Positions 23,984 through 32,406 of a stretch of 64,000 nucleotides of DNA are shown here, piece after piece. The stretch is from Bacillota bacterium (GTDB lineage: Bacteria; Bacillota; Dehalobacteriia; UBA4068; UBA4997): contig JAETNY010000006.1 in the NCBI GenBank assembly GCA_021771915.1, positions 1 through 64,000 of the forward strand, written 5' to 3'. Below the pieces are notes generated by a model. The model was not told where the DNA came from. It saw only the letters and a program-made list of their open reading frames with translations, and searched no databases. Positions within the stretch are counted from its first letter, which is position 1. Each line of letters opens with the position of its first letter. The translations under genes and the position numbers were made by a program.

Positions 23984-24480
23984 AACGCACTGACAAAGAT
24001 TTACAGGGTATAACCAAGCTGGGCGCTGGCGCGCAACACACAGCCTACCCTACTGATTATGCGCCAGAGGTTTTGGAAACTTTTGCCAACAAGCACCCGG
24101 ACAACGATTATTTTGTTAAATTTAATTGTCCGGAATTTACCAGCCTTTGCCCGGTTACCGGGCAGCCGGATTTTGCGACAATTTACATCAGTTATGTACC
24201 GGACAAACTGCTAGTGGAAAGCAAAAGCTTAAAGCTTTATCTTTTTAGCTTCCGCAACCATGGCGATTTTCATGAGGACTGTGTAAATATCATCATGAAA
24301 GATTTGTGCCGTCTGCTGGAACCAAAATATATCGAGGTTTGGGGCAAATTTCTACCGCGCGGCGGCCTTTCCATTGACCCCTACTGCAATTTCGGCAAGC
24401 CAGGCACACGCTGGGAAAAAGCCGCCGCAGACCGATTACTTTATCATGATATGTACCCGGAGAAGGTAGACAATCGTTAG
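23980..24480 (+). CDS. queF: NADPH-dependent 7-cyano-7-deazaguanine reductase QueF
   Basis: Reduces the nitrile of preQ0 to preQ1, the ligand sensed by the riboswitch upstream of the operon. The 166-residue type I (YkvM-like) enzyme has catalytic C57 in [12 protein letters not shown] and the QueF motif ESKSLK (80-85) that binds NADPH, then [13 protein letters not shown]. The tRNA-modifying partners (tgt, queA, queG/H) are not in the window, but gluQ (56775-57722) acts later in the same pathway. The 144 nt after the gene hold nothing recognised. Confidence 0.95.
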   Translation: MKRTDKDLQGITKLGAGAQHTAYPTDYAPEVLETFANKHPDNDYFVKFNCPEFTSLCPVTGQPDFATIYISYVPDKLLVESKSLKLYLFSFRNHGDFHEDCVNIIMKDLCRLLEPKYIEVWGKFLPRGGLSIDPYCNFGKPGTRWEKAAADRLLYHDMYPEKVDNR

Positions 24481-24624
24481 CTCGCTGCAATTATGCGATA
24501 AAACGACATTATACTGGCAAAACCTACCAGAAATATTAAAATATTATTGGCTGTTCCCAGAGAGTACGAAAATGGCAGACATCACATAATTTGTTTGTTA
24601 AAATTTATGAACGCAATTAAACCG

Positions 24625-25161
24625 CTAAAACAGCTTATCAAACAAAGAAAGCTTCAGCTGCTTGCGAATATAAGCACAATTAGTATAGCCGCGTTTTTCA
24701 GCTTCTTTCAGCAGCTTTGCCGCCTGTCGCTTATCGCCGGTCTTGCCCAGCGCGAAAGCATAATTTGCCAGAATTGTCGGATAATCACGGTCATTCAGCT
24801 TATTGGCAACCTCCAGCAGCCACACAGCCTTAGCATAAAACTCACTGGCCGCGGTATAGTTTTCCTGCACCAGATGCACGCCGCCCAGATTAGCATAAGC
24901 CCAGGGGTCGTCACGGTCAAGCAACAAAACCTTTTCATAACAGCTAACCGCCTTATCCAGAAAGCCGGCGGCTCGATATGCTCGCCCCAGCTTATTCCAA
25001 ATCATGGTATCGTCCGGCTTTAACTTCAGCACAAAAGACAGCATACGCGCTTCGCCGCCATAATCACGCTGCTGGCGGCATTTTTCTGCGTCCATCAGCA
25101 AATCCAGAACTTTGGCGTCGCGCATTTCCAGCTCCACAGCACTGTCATTATCCATAAGCAT
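24625..25161 (-). CDS. TPR-repeat protein
   Basis: A 178-residue soluble protein built mainly of tetratricopeptide repeats: RMLSFVLKLKPDDTMIWNKLGRAYRAAGFLDKAVSCYEKVLLLDRDDPWAYANLGGVHLVQENYTAAS forms two clear 34-residue units at about residues 45-115, with a further degenerate one to about 165. The ATG at 25161 has GGAGG 8 nt upstream. It follows the chromate-transporter genes and starts just past their last stop, so it may be co-transcribed. Such proteins mediate protein contacts; no partner is evident. Confidence 0.85.
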   Translation of the reverse strand: MLMDNDSAVELEMRDAKVLDLLMDAEKCRQQRDYGGEARMLSFVLKLKPDDTMIWNKLGRAYRAAGFLDKAVSCYEKVLLLDRDDPWAYANLGGVHLVQENYTAASEFYAKAVWLLEVANKLNDRDYPTILANYAFALGKTGDKRQAAKLLKEAEKRGYTNCAYIRKQLKLSLFDKLF

Positions 25162-25181
25162 TTTCTGCACCTCCTTAGCCG

Positions 25182-25718
25182 TCAGGCTCCAAACAGATTG
25201 GCATAAGCAATGCCCCAAAGACCAAAAACGGAAACCAGAATAATTGGATTAAGATTAAATTTGCGCAGCAGCAAAAGTGAAAGCAGAAACAGCGCCAATT
25301 CATAAAGCGAAGTAATATTTTCAAAAGCCAGTACCACCGCCGAGCCGGCCGTCAGCGCCACCACCATTGGCCGCACCCCGGAAATAATCTGGCGCATGGT
25401 CGGGTTATCCGGGTTATGGCGCAACAGATACATCAACCCCAAAATGATGAAATAGGCCGGCACCACCAGACCGAAAGTCGCCAGCAACGCCCCGGGAATA
25501 CCACCAATTTTAAACCCGGTGTAGGTTGCGGTATTCACAGCTACCGGCCCCGGCGTGGATTGAGATATAGCTAACATATCAGTATATTCCTGCACAGTCA
25601 GCCAGCCATGCACATCAACCACCTGATTTTGGATAAAGGCAATCATGGCATAACCGCCGCCAAAATTCAAAATGCCAATAAAAATAAAGGTTAAAAAAAG
25701 CTGTCCTAAAATAGCCAT
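25182..25718 (-). CDS. chrA: Chromate transporter half, subunit 2
   Basis: A 178-residue short-chain CHR protein with the family signature at its start (FGGGYAMIAFIQNQVVD, then GWLTVQEYTDMLAISQSTPGPVAVNTATYTGF) and about five membrane helices. Short CHR proteins occur as adjacent pairs with opposite topology and act together as an anion exporter or sulfate/chromate antiporter; the physiological anion is uncertain. Its start lies 1 nt beyond the stop of the other half, with its ribosome site inside that gene. Confidence 0.9.
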   Translation of the reverse strand: MAILGQLFLTFIFIGILNFGGGYAMIAFIQNQVVDVHGWLTVQEYTDMLAISQSTPGPVAVNTATYTGFKIGGIPGALLATFGLVVPAYFIILGLMYLLRHNPDNPTMRQIISGVRPMVVALTAGSAVVLAFENITSLYELALFLLSLLLLRKFNLNPIILVSVFGLWGIAYANLFGA

Positions 25719-25719
25719 T

Positions 25720-26325
25720 TCATTCGCCCTCCTTTTTATCCGCTGAGGTATTGCTCTCCCCTGCCGCCTGCTGACGATAGCGTTTCAGGCGTGGATATAA
25801 CAATCCCAAAACAGCGCCGGTGATGATTACCAGAACCGTATTTATGGAAGCCAAAAGCAGCATGACTAACCCCAAGGCCAGCAGGAAAAAATCAAAACGC
25901 GATTGCACCATGGTTTTGCGCAGCTTCAGCGCCGCATCTAACAGCAGAGCCGCCACAATCGGCCGCACCCCGGCAAAAAACTGTTGCAGCCAGTCAATAT
26001 TCTGCCCCTGCAAAATCATATAGGCCAAAATAAGGATAATTACAATAGAGGGCGTAACCATACCCAACATGGCCGCCGTGGAGCCAATCAGACCCCTCTG
26101 CGTATAACCGATATAAATGGAAGCGTTAATAGTAAAGGCACCCGGCGCACTGTTGGTGATAGCCAGCATATCCGCAAATTCCTCATCATTCAGCCAGTGC
26201 TTATCCTCCACCACCGCCTTTTGAATAAACGGCAACATAACCGCACCACCGCCAATGGTAAACAGACCAATCTGTGCAAAGACATTAAAAAGTTCCGTCA
26301 AACGGGTAGCCGAATTGTTTGGCAT
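25720..26325 (-). CDS. chrA: Chromate transporter half, subunit 1
   Basis: A 201-residue short-chain CHR protein, paired with the next gene. It has FTIGGGAVMLPFIQKAVVED and WLNDEEFADMLAITNSAPGAFTINASIYIGY, the same signature as its partner but diverged, so the two arose by an old duplication. The C-terminal tail is polar (Gln/Ser/Asp/Lys). I use the ATG at 26325, 8 nt from GGGGGAG; a TTG six bases earlier is too close to it. It diverges from thrS. Confidence 0.9.
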   Translation of the reverse strand: MPNNSATRLTELFNVFAQIGLFTIGGGAVMLPFIQKAVVEDKHWLNDEEFADMLAITNSAPGAFTINASIYIGYTQRGLIGSTAAMLGMVTPSIVIILILAYMILQGQNIDWLQQFFAGVRPIVAALLLDAALKLRKTMVQSRFDFFLLALGLVMLLLASINTVLVIITGAVLGLLYPRLKRYRQQAAGESNTSADKKEGE

Positions 26326-26377
26326 AAGCAAAACTCCCCCTGAACTAAAAAATCTTATAATAATTATAACACAGTAT

Positions 26378-26406
26378 TTGACAAAAAAAAAGAATTATAA
26401 TATAAT
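26378..26406 (+). promoter_or_regulatory. Consensus promoter of thrS
   Basis: Perfect TTGACA (26378-26383), 17-nt spacer, TATAAT (26401-26406). The leader is only about 48 nt, too short for a T-box. Confidence 0.9.
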
Positions 26407-26460
26407 TAAAAGATAAAAAGATTTGGACAAATATATAATATACAAGAGGTGTTAACTGAT

Positions 26461-28380
26461 ATGAGTTTAAAAGTAATATTCCCGGATGGGCAAAGCCGGG
26501 AATTTGCCGAAGCCCAGACGGCAATGGAGGTTGCCAAGTCTATCAGCGGAAAACTGGCCAAAAAAGCGCTGGCCGCCAAAATTAACAACGAAAAAATTGT
26601 CGATTTGGCCACGCCGCTGGAGGGAGAAGTGCAGTTGCAAATTCTCACCTTTGATGATGAGGAGGGCAAAAAAGTTTTCTGGCACAGTTCTGCCCATATT
26701 ATGGCCCAGGCCATTAAACGTCTTTTCCCGGATACACAGTTCGGCATTGGCCCGGCCATTAAAGAGGGCTTTTATTATGACGTGGACAGTTCCCATGTTT
26801 TTGTGCCGGAGGATATGGAGCCAATCCAGCAGGAAATGCTGAAAATTGCCAAGGAAAACCTTACTTTCCAGCGTGCCGAGGTCAGCCGCAATGAAGCGCT
26901 GAACTTCTTCAAAGCGCGTGGCGAGAGTTATAAGGAAATTCTGATTAACGACCTGCCGGAAGACGCGGTTATCAGCACCTATACCCAGGGCGATTTTACC
27001 GACCTTTGCCGTGGACCACATCTGCCCGGCACCGGCCTGATTAAAGCTGCGGCGGTGTTAAGCTTTGCCGGCGCTTATTGGCGCGGCGACTCCAAAAACA
27101 AGATGCTGCAACGCATTTATGCCATAACATTCCCGGACAAAAAAGAGTTGGACGCTTACCTGTTCCGTCTGGAAGAAGCAAAAAAACGCGACCACCGTAA
27201 GCTTGGCGTTGAACTTGGCCTGTTCACTTTTGTAGACGAGGGGCCGGGCTTCCCGTTCTTCCTGCCCAACGGCATTGTATTGCGCAATCAGCTAGAGGCT
27301 TACTGGCGTGAAATTCACAGTCAGGCCGGTTATGTGGAAATACGCACGCCGATTATTCTTAACCGCTCACTTTGGGAGCGCAGCGGCCATTGGGACCATT
27401 ACAAGGAAAATATGTACTTCACCAAAATTGATGAAGAAGATTACGCTATCAAACCGATGAACTGCCCTGGCGGTATTCTGGTTTATAAACAAGGACTGCA
27501 CAGCTATCGCGACCTGCCCCTGCGCATTGGCGAGATTGGTCTGGTACACCGGCACGAGCTTTCCGGCGCGCTGCATGGCCTGATGCGTGTGCGCTCTTTC
27601 TGGCAGGACGACGCCCACATCTTCATGCTGCCGGAACAGATTACGCAGGAGATTATCGGCGTAACCAAGCTGATTGATAAAGTTTATAAACAGTTCGGTT
27701 TCAGCTATTTTGTGGAACTTTCCACCATGCCGGAAGACCACGCCGGCGATGACGCAGTTTGGGAACAGGCCACGCAGGCTCTGCGCGATGCCATGGATTC
27801 TATCAACATGCCTTATCAGGTTAACGAGGGCGATGGTGCCTTCTATGGCCCCAAGCTGGACTTTCACCTGACCGACAGTATCGGCCGTACCTGGCAATGC
27901 GGTACTATTCAGCTGGATTTTGTTATGCCGGAGCGTTTTGATATCAACTACGTCGGCGAGGACAACCAGAAACATCGCCCGGTAATGATTCATCGCGTCT
28001 GCTTCGGCAGTATCGAGCGCTTTATCGGTATTTTGATTGAGCATTACGCTGGCGCTTTTCCTCTCTGGTTAAGCCCGGTACAGGCACGAATTTTGACAAT
28101 TACCGAGCATCAGAACGAATACGCCAAACAAGTGGCCGAAACCCTGCGCGCCCAGGGTCTGCGCGTGGAAACAGATTTGCGCAATGAAAAGATTGGCTAT
28201 AAAATCCGTGAAGCGCGCAATTTGAAAACACCTTATATTCTTGTTATCGGCGCCAAAGAGGCCGAAAGCAGCGCGCTAGCCGTCCGCAAACGCGGCAGCG
28301 AAGAAAGCGTAGTTATGCCGGTGGAGGAATTTGCCACCCAAGCCAAGGCAGAGGCCGAGGCTCGCGGACTAACGTTTTAA
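26461..28380 (+). CDS. thrS: Threonyl-tRNA synthetase
   Basis: Charges tRNA-Thr in the cytosol. From the ATG at 26461 the protein is 639 residues, with an N-terminal TGS domain, the editing domain (HSSAHIMAQAIKRLFPD, then DLCRGPHLPGTG), the class II catalytic core (motif 2 VHRHELSGALHGLMRVRSF, catalytic zinc ligands in MNCPGG and later His, motif 3 IERFIGILIEH), and the anticodon-binding domain from VQARILTI. A GTG at 26449 in frame overlaps the ribosome site AAGAGGTG and is less likely. The lack of a T-box is unusual for a Firmicute thrS. Confidence 0.97.
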   Translation: MSLKVIFPDGQSREFAEAQTAMEVAKSISGKLAKKALAAKINNEKIVDLATPLEGEVQLQILTFDDEEGKKVFWHSSAHIMAQAIKRLFPDTQFGIGPAIKEGFYYDVDSSHVFVPEDMEPIQQEMLKIAKENLTFQRAEVSRNEALNFFKARGESYKEILINDLPEDAVISTYTQGDFTDLCRGPHLPGTGLIKAAAVLSFAGAYWRGDSKNKMLQRIYAITFPDKKELDAYLFRLEEAKKRDHRKLGVELGLFTFVDEGPGFPFFLPNGIVLRNQLEAYWREIHSQAGYVEIRTPIILNRSLWERSGHWDHYKENMYFTKIDEEDYAIKPMNCPGGILVYKQGLHSYRDLPLRIGEIGLVHRHELSGALHGLMRVRSFWQDDAHIFMLPEQITQEIIGVTKLIDKVYKQFGFSYFVELSTMPEDHAGDDAVWEQATQALRDAMDSINMPYQVNEGDGAFYGPKLDFHLTDSIGRTWQCGTIQLDFVMPERFDINYVGEDNQKHRPVMIHRVCFGSIERFIGILIEHYAGAFPLWLSPVQARILTITEHQNEYAKQVAETLRAQGLRVETDLRNEKIGYKIREARNLKTPYILVIGAKEAESSALAVRKRGSEESVVMPVEEFATQAKAEAEARGLTF

Positions 28381-28386
28381 TCTTAA

Positions 28387-28423
28387 AATAAATATCCCCC
28401 GGCCAAGCCGGGGGATATTTATT
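28387..28423. terminator. Bidirectional terminator between thrS and pncB
   Basis: A perfect 17-bp stem (28387-28403 with 28407-28423, core ATATCCCCCGGC) around a 3-nt loop between converging genes, with AT-rich ends serving both strands. Confidence 0.92.
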
Positions 28424-28433
28424 GCTGAAAAAA

Positions 28434-29483
28434 TTATTTCATCTTCACCAAACGCGGATTTGGCGTTTCACCGGGAATACGCCCGCGTTTAGCAACCGGT
28501 TTACCATTAACCTCTTTCAAATCCATTGTCATATCAATGGCCGGCGCTGCCGAGATATAGCTGCCAACGCCAAAAGCGTCAGCCCCGGCCGCGGAAAGCT
28601 GTTGTACTCGCTCCGGCGTAAGACCGCCAGAAACAAAAATTTTCACATAATCAAAGCCCTCCATATCCAGACGCTGACGCAACTCACTGACCAGACCAGT
28701 GGTTACACCGCCCCTTTCCGAGGGTGTATCCAGACGAACGCCCTGCAAACGCCGGCCCATTTCTCTGGCTACGCACAACGCTTCCTCTACCTCGTCCCGG
28801 AAAGTATCAACCAGAATTACGCGCGCCGCATTTTCAGGCATCAGCTTATCATAAGCCTGAGCGGCAGTCAGTGTATCGCCCATCGTTAAAAATAAAGCGT
28901 GCGGCGTGGTGCCAGAGGGATAATTATTCAAAAGCTTGGCGCCAAGAATACAGCTGCAAGCATCACAACCGCCCAGAACAGCTGCACGCTCCATAACTGG
29001 CGCTACGGCCGGATGAATATGCCGCGCACCAAAGCAGGAAATCGGCTTATCCGGACAGACCGCTTTAATATCCCGAGCAGCAGTAGCCCAGCCGCTGCTG
29101 CTGGCCAAAATACCCAGCAAAGCCGTTTCATAAACGCCAAAATCCGCATAACGCCCTTTAATACGGCAAACAACCTCCTTGGGGGACATCTCACTGCCCT
29201 CCGGCAGCGCCCAAACCTCCACCGGCGCGTCTTTCAGCAGACCCAAAAGTTCCTCCACGCCTACCAGAAGCCCCGGTTTGCGGCCAAAAATCTCCGCCGT
29301 CACCACCGTATCTTCCTGCTGCAACTGTCGTAAAATATCCTGCGTTTTCACAAAATAAATATCACTGGTAGCCCCGGCCAATATTTCCGCATGTGTGGCA
29401 GAATGCAGCCGGCGGTTTTGACCGGTTTCAAACGCGTCCACCTCCTGCACAGAGCCAAGCAGCTTTATTTTCTGTTCAGTCAT
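28434..29483 (-). CDS. pncB: Nicotinate phosphoribosyltransferase
   Basis: Salvages nicotinate to nicotinate mononucleotide for NAD synthesis. The 349-residue protein belongs to the shorter phosphoribosyltransferase branch: GQNRRLHSATHAEI near the start, SCFGARHIHPAVAPVMERAA, the PRPP/nucleotide-site GVRLDTPSERGG, and FVSGGLTPERVQQLSAAGADAFGVGSYI as the conserved phosphate-binding segment. The ATG at 29483 follows GGGGGAG. It faces thrS across a strong terminator. With nadK in the same window, two NAD(P) steps are represented, but in separate units. Confidence 0.9.
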   Translation of the reverse strand: MTEQKIKLLGSVQEVDAFETGQNRRLHSATHAEILAGATSDIYFVKTQDILRQLQQEDTVVTAEIFGRKPGLLVGVEELLGLLKDAPVEVWALPEGSEMSPKEVVCRIKGRYADFGVYETALLGILASSSGWATAARDIKAVCPDKPISCFGARHIHPAVAPVMERAAVLGGCDACSCILGAKLLNNYPSGTTPHALFLTMGDTLTAAQAYDKLMPENAARVILVDTFRDEVEEALCVAREMGRRLQGVRLDTPSERGGVTTGLVSELRQRLDMEGFDYVKIFVSGGLTPERVQQLSAAGADAFGVGSYISAAPAIDMTMDLKEVNGKPVAKRGRIPGETPNPRLVKMK

Positions 29484-29567
29484 AAAATACTCCCCCAATT
29501 ATAGGCATTTATCAACACCAAAATGTCCCAAGAACAAATTATATAAATCAAAATTTTTATAACAAAT

Positions 29568-30230
29568 TTAATAAAGTTCCTGATACTCCTGATAGATACG
29601 CAAAACCTTATCAACATATTTCTGCGTTTCATTAAAAGGAATATCCGCCAGATTTTCACCTGTACCGTCCCAAATACCTTCATTAAGCCAACGCGCCACA
29701 TTGGTTTGACCGGCGTTATAAGAAGCCAGCGCCTTACAAACGTCCCACTGCCAATAATCCAGCAGAAAACGCAGATACTGACAGCCCAGACGAATATTAT
29801 ATTCCGGCTCATAAAGCCGCTCCGGTTCAAATTCATAACCGCCCTTGGTAGCCAGCCACTCCGCCGTGGAGGGCATTAACTGCATCAATCCCATAGCGCC
29901 AGCCGAAGACTGCGCATCTTCCCTGAAATTGCTTTCCGCCTTAATTACCGCCGAAACCAGATAAGGGTCAATATCCACGCTTTGCGCCTCTGCACTGATA
30001 ATTTCAAAATAATCCACCGGATAAATATAATAGGGCAATTTCTGCCGAGCCAGCAGTGCGCCTATAATCAACGCCGCCATCAACAGCGTCAGCAGAAACA
30101 GCCCCTGCCGGCTTAAAACCCGGCGACGCCCACGCCGTCTGACATGCGGCCGGCCTACCGATTTAATAAATGTTGTATTGGATTGAACCTTGATATCCTC
30201 GATTGTGTTGTCCCCCTGCTCTTTTTTCAA
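29568..30230 (-). CDS. Membrane-anchored lytic transglycosylase
   Basis: A 220-residue SLT-type peptidoglycan lytic transglycosylase. One membrane helix (about residues 44-65) anchors it. The catalytic Glu lies in YLVSAVIKAESNFREDAQSS, followed by GAMGLMQLMPSTAEWLA and ALASYNAGQTNVARWL, the standard motifs. The reading frame starts with TTG at 30230, 9 nt after the coaE stop and without a good ribosome site, so translation may depend on coaE. In Bacillus-type genomes a transglycosylase often follows coaE in the polA-mutM-coaE run, which supports the assignment. Confidence 0.9.
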   Translation of the reverse strand: MKKEQGDNTIEDIKVQSNTTFIKSVGRPHVRRRGRRRVLSRQGLFLLTLLMAALIIGALLARQKLPYYIYPVDYFEIISAEAQSVDIDPYLVSAVIKAESNFREDAQSSAGAMGLMQLMPSTAEWLATKGGYEFEPERLYEPEYNIRLGCQYLRFLLDYWQWDVCKALASYNAGQTNVARWLNEGIWDGTGENLADIPFNETQKYVDKVLRIYQEYQELY

Positions 30231-30239
30231 ACAAATTAC

Positions 30240-30875
30240 TTAAGCAGGCCCGGCTTGCTCCATCATTATTGACGGAAAATCCTGACAAAATTGCTGCCAG
30301 ACCTGCGCCAATTCCTGCTCCAACTCACCCCGTCCATTATTATTATGCACAATATAACGCGCATATTTCGCTTTTTGTGCCTGTGGCATTTGATTATTCA
30401 TTCTGGCCAAAGCCTGCTGCCGGTCAAGCTTATCTCTGGACATTACACGCTTTAAGCGCACATCATCATCAGCCCAAACCAGCCAAAGCTGATTTAAAAT
30501 TGACAAATAATCGGCCTCCACCAAAAGCGCCGCCTCCACAACTATCACACGCTGCGGCTCCTCAGCCTGCACCGCGGCAATTTTCTGACAAAGCACACGC
30601 CGCACCGCCGGGTGAATAATACCATTCAGCCGCGCCAACTGCTCTTTATCATTAAAAACCAAATCAGCCATACGTGGCCGCAGCAACCAGCCATCAGGCG
30701 AAAAAAACTCCGCCCCAAAGCTTTGCCGCAGCTGCTCATAAGCCTCTCCGCCCGGCTCCGACACACTTCTTCCCAGTAAATCCGCATTAAGACACAAACA
30801 GCCCCTGGCCGCCAAAAGCTGACAAACCGTAGTTTTACCACTGCCAATATTACCGGTCAGGCCTATAACTGCCAA
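30240..30875 (-). CDS. coaE: Dephospho-CoA kinase
   Basis: Phosphorylates dephospho-CoA in the last step of CoA synthesis. The 211 residues have the P-loop GLTGNIGSGKTTVCQLL at the start, CLNADLLGRSVSEPG, and VVEAALLVEADY (Walker B region), then VMSRDKLDRQQALARMNNQM as the lid. AAGGGGAG lies upstream. Its place in polA-mutM-ytaF-coaE is the same as in Bacillus subtilis. Confidence 0.95.
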   Translation of the reverse strand: MAVIGLTGNIGSGKTTVCQLLAARGCLCLNADLLGRSVSEPGGEAYEQLRQSFGAEFFSPDGWLLRPRMADLVFNDKEQLARLNGIIHPAVRRVLCQKIAAVQAEEPQRVIVVEAALLVEADYLSILNQLWLVWADDDVRLKRVMSRDKLDRQQALARMNNQMPQAQKAKYARYIVHNNNGRGELEQELAQVWQQFCQDFPSIMMEQAGPA

Positions 30876-30950
30876 TGTTTTCTCTCCCCTTTACAAATAA
30901 ATACCCAATTATTATACAACATTTTGCCAGCAAATACAATCCCAAAATGC

Positions 30951-31466
30951 TTATTTTTGCAAATTACGCGCAATATAATAAGCCAGCCGATTGGCAAAAG
31001 CCAGTAAAATATAGCAAAATACCGCGGAAAGCAATGTATATAGCCATACATTTTCCAACAAAATACCAAGCGCCAAACCACCGCCCAGAGAGTCCAGCGC
31101 CAGCGCCACACCCAGCAATGCCGCCTCTTTAGGCGTTATGCGCTTATCGGCATTATTATCCACGGCTTCCGGCCGCCGCCACAAACCGGCCAAACCGTTG
31201 CGTGAATTTTGACCGCAATATTTGGCAATCAGATACAGGGTGAAGCAAAGCAAAAAGCCCAGAGCCAGTTTGCTCAAAATTTCTGCATGTAGCCAGGCAA
31301 AAAGCCAGCCGCCCACATTCATGGCCAAGGCCAGAAACAGCGCCGAAAGCGCCGCCACCAGCAAACAAGCACCGGAAGTAATACGCACCCCGGCAAAACC
31401 AAAAGCCAGGCCGGTTAAAAAAGCGTCAAAATTCAACAACAATAAAAAAAGGCATAGTTCCCACAT
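30951..31466 (-). CDS. ytaF: YtaF/MntP-like membrane protein
   Basis: A 171-residue protein with six hydrophobic segments in two repeats. The first starts LLLLNFDAFLTGLAFGFAGVRI and the second has LLGVALALDSLGGGLALGI, the paired D-x-(x)-x motifs of the MntP manganese-exporter superfamily. The location between mutM and coaE identifies it with YtaF, a membrane protein linked to sporulation. AAGGAGG precedes the ATG, and a hairpin lies just upstream of that site. Transport of Mn2+ or another cation is inferred from family membership. Confidence 0.87.
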   Translation of the reverse strand: MWELCLFLLLLNFDAFLTGLAFGFAGVRITSGACLLVAALSALFLALAMNVGGWLFAWLHAEILSKLALGFLLCFTLYLIAKYCGQNSRNGLAGLWRRPEAVDNNADKRITPKEAALLGVALALDSLGGGLALGILLENVWLYTLLSAVFCYILLAFANRLAYYIARNLQK

Positions 31467-31481
31467 GGCAATCCTCCTTTA

Positions 31482-31511
31482 CATATCCAAAAGGTTCTCT
31501 TTTGGTATATG
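31482..31511 (-). promoter_or_regulatory. Hairpin next to the ytaF ribosome site
   Basis: CATATCCAAAAG (31482-31493) pairs with CTTTTGGTATATG (31499-31511) with one bulged base, a few bases upstream of the ytaF AAGGAGG. It could be a weak attenuator between mutM and ytaF or a translational control element. I see no match to a manganese riboswitch. Confidence 0.4.
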
Positions 31512-31561
31512 AAAGCGGACAAGCCAGCGCTATGCCTTTACCATATTATTTTGCTTATGTA

Positions 31562-32389
31562 TTATTTCAGCTGACAATGCGGACAAAAATAACTGCTGCG
31601 CCCGGCCACCTTAATCCGCTGGATTTGTTGACCACAATTTGGACAGGGCTGGTTCAGTTTTTGAAAAACACGCAGAAATTCCTGATAACCACCCTTTTGG
31701 TTATTGCCGTCAACATAATCGCGAAAAGTAGTGCCGCGCTGCTCAATAGAGGCCTGCAAAATTTCACGCATAGCCTGCGCCAGACGCTGGTTTTCTTCAT
31801 CAGTCAGAGTACCTAACGGCCTTTCCGGGTGTACGCCAGCCTGAAAAAGCACCTCATCAGCATAAATATTACCCAAACCGGCCACTACTGTCTGGTCTAA
31901 CAAAGCCACTTTGACCTGAGTTTTGGGGCGGCGCTTAATTTTTTCCTGCCAATAGGCGGCCGAAAATTCAGCGTCCAGCGGCTCCAAACCCAGTGAATTC
32001 AAACCACTGACCTGCGCTGCGTCCTGCGTCAGCCAAAAACGCCCAAAAGCACGCGTATCATTATAAACCAACTCACTGCCGTCCGCAAATTGCAAACGCG
32101 CATGGTCATGCTTTTGCAGCGGCTCAGGCTGTTGATGATAAAGCAGCTTGCCGGTCATGCGCAAATGCACTACCCAAAGCAAATCCGCCGGCTCATTCAG
32201 CTTAAACAGCAGATATTTGCCCCGGCGGCCTATCTCTGCCAATTCATAACCGACCAATCCGGCATAAGCAGCTTCATCACCCAGGGCTAAAATTGCCGGC
32301 TTAAAAATCTCCACCGCCTTAATCTCTTTATGCAAAACCAAATCCGTCAAACTGCGGCGGACGGTTTCCACCTCTGGTAATTCAGGCAT
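31562..32389 (-). CDS. mutM: Formamidopyrimidine-DNA glycosylase MutM
   Basis: Base-excision repair enzyme removing 8-oxoguanine and formamidopyrimidines, with AP-lyase activity. The 275-residue protein starts MPELPEVETVRR (catalytic Pro1 and Glu2), has KYLLFKL, the QTVVAGLGNIYADEVLFQAG motif, and a C-terminal zinc finger (CPNCGQ, then CPHC). I use the ATG directly before PELPEV; a GTG three codons upstream is in frame. It lies 17 nt after polA. Confidence 0.96.
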   Translation of the reverse strand: MPELPEVETVRRSLTDLVLHKEIKAVEIFKPAILALGDEAAYAGLVGYELAEIGRRGKYLLFKLNEPADLLWVVHLRMTGKLLYHQQPEPLQKHDHARLQFADGSELVYNDTRAFGRFWLTQDAAQVSGLNSLGLEPLDAEFSAAYWQEKIKRRPKTQVKVALLDQTVVAGLGNIYADEVLFQAGVHPERPLGTLTDEENQRLAQAMREILQASIEQRGTTFRDYVDGNNQKGGYQEFLRVFQKLNQPCPNCGQQIQRIKVAGRSSYFCPHCQLK

Positions 32390-32406
32390 CAAACTCACCT
32401 CGTCAA

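Noticed and set aside
24547-25023. A 158-codon plus-strand frame
   Set aside because: It overlaps the TPR protein on the other strand, which has clear repeats and a ribosome site.
27367-28044. A 225-codon open frame on the minus strand
   Set aside because: It lies entirely inside thrS, antisense, with no start signal.
31482-31511. Manganese (yybP-ykoY) riboswitch upstream of the MntP-like gene
   Set aside because: The leader is under 100 nt and lacks the conserved three-way-junction motifs; only one simple hairpin is seen.
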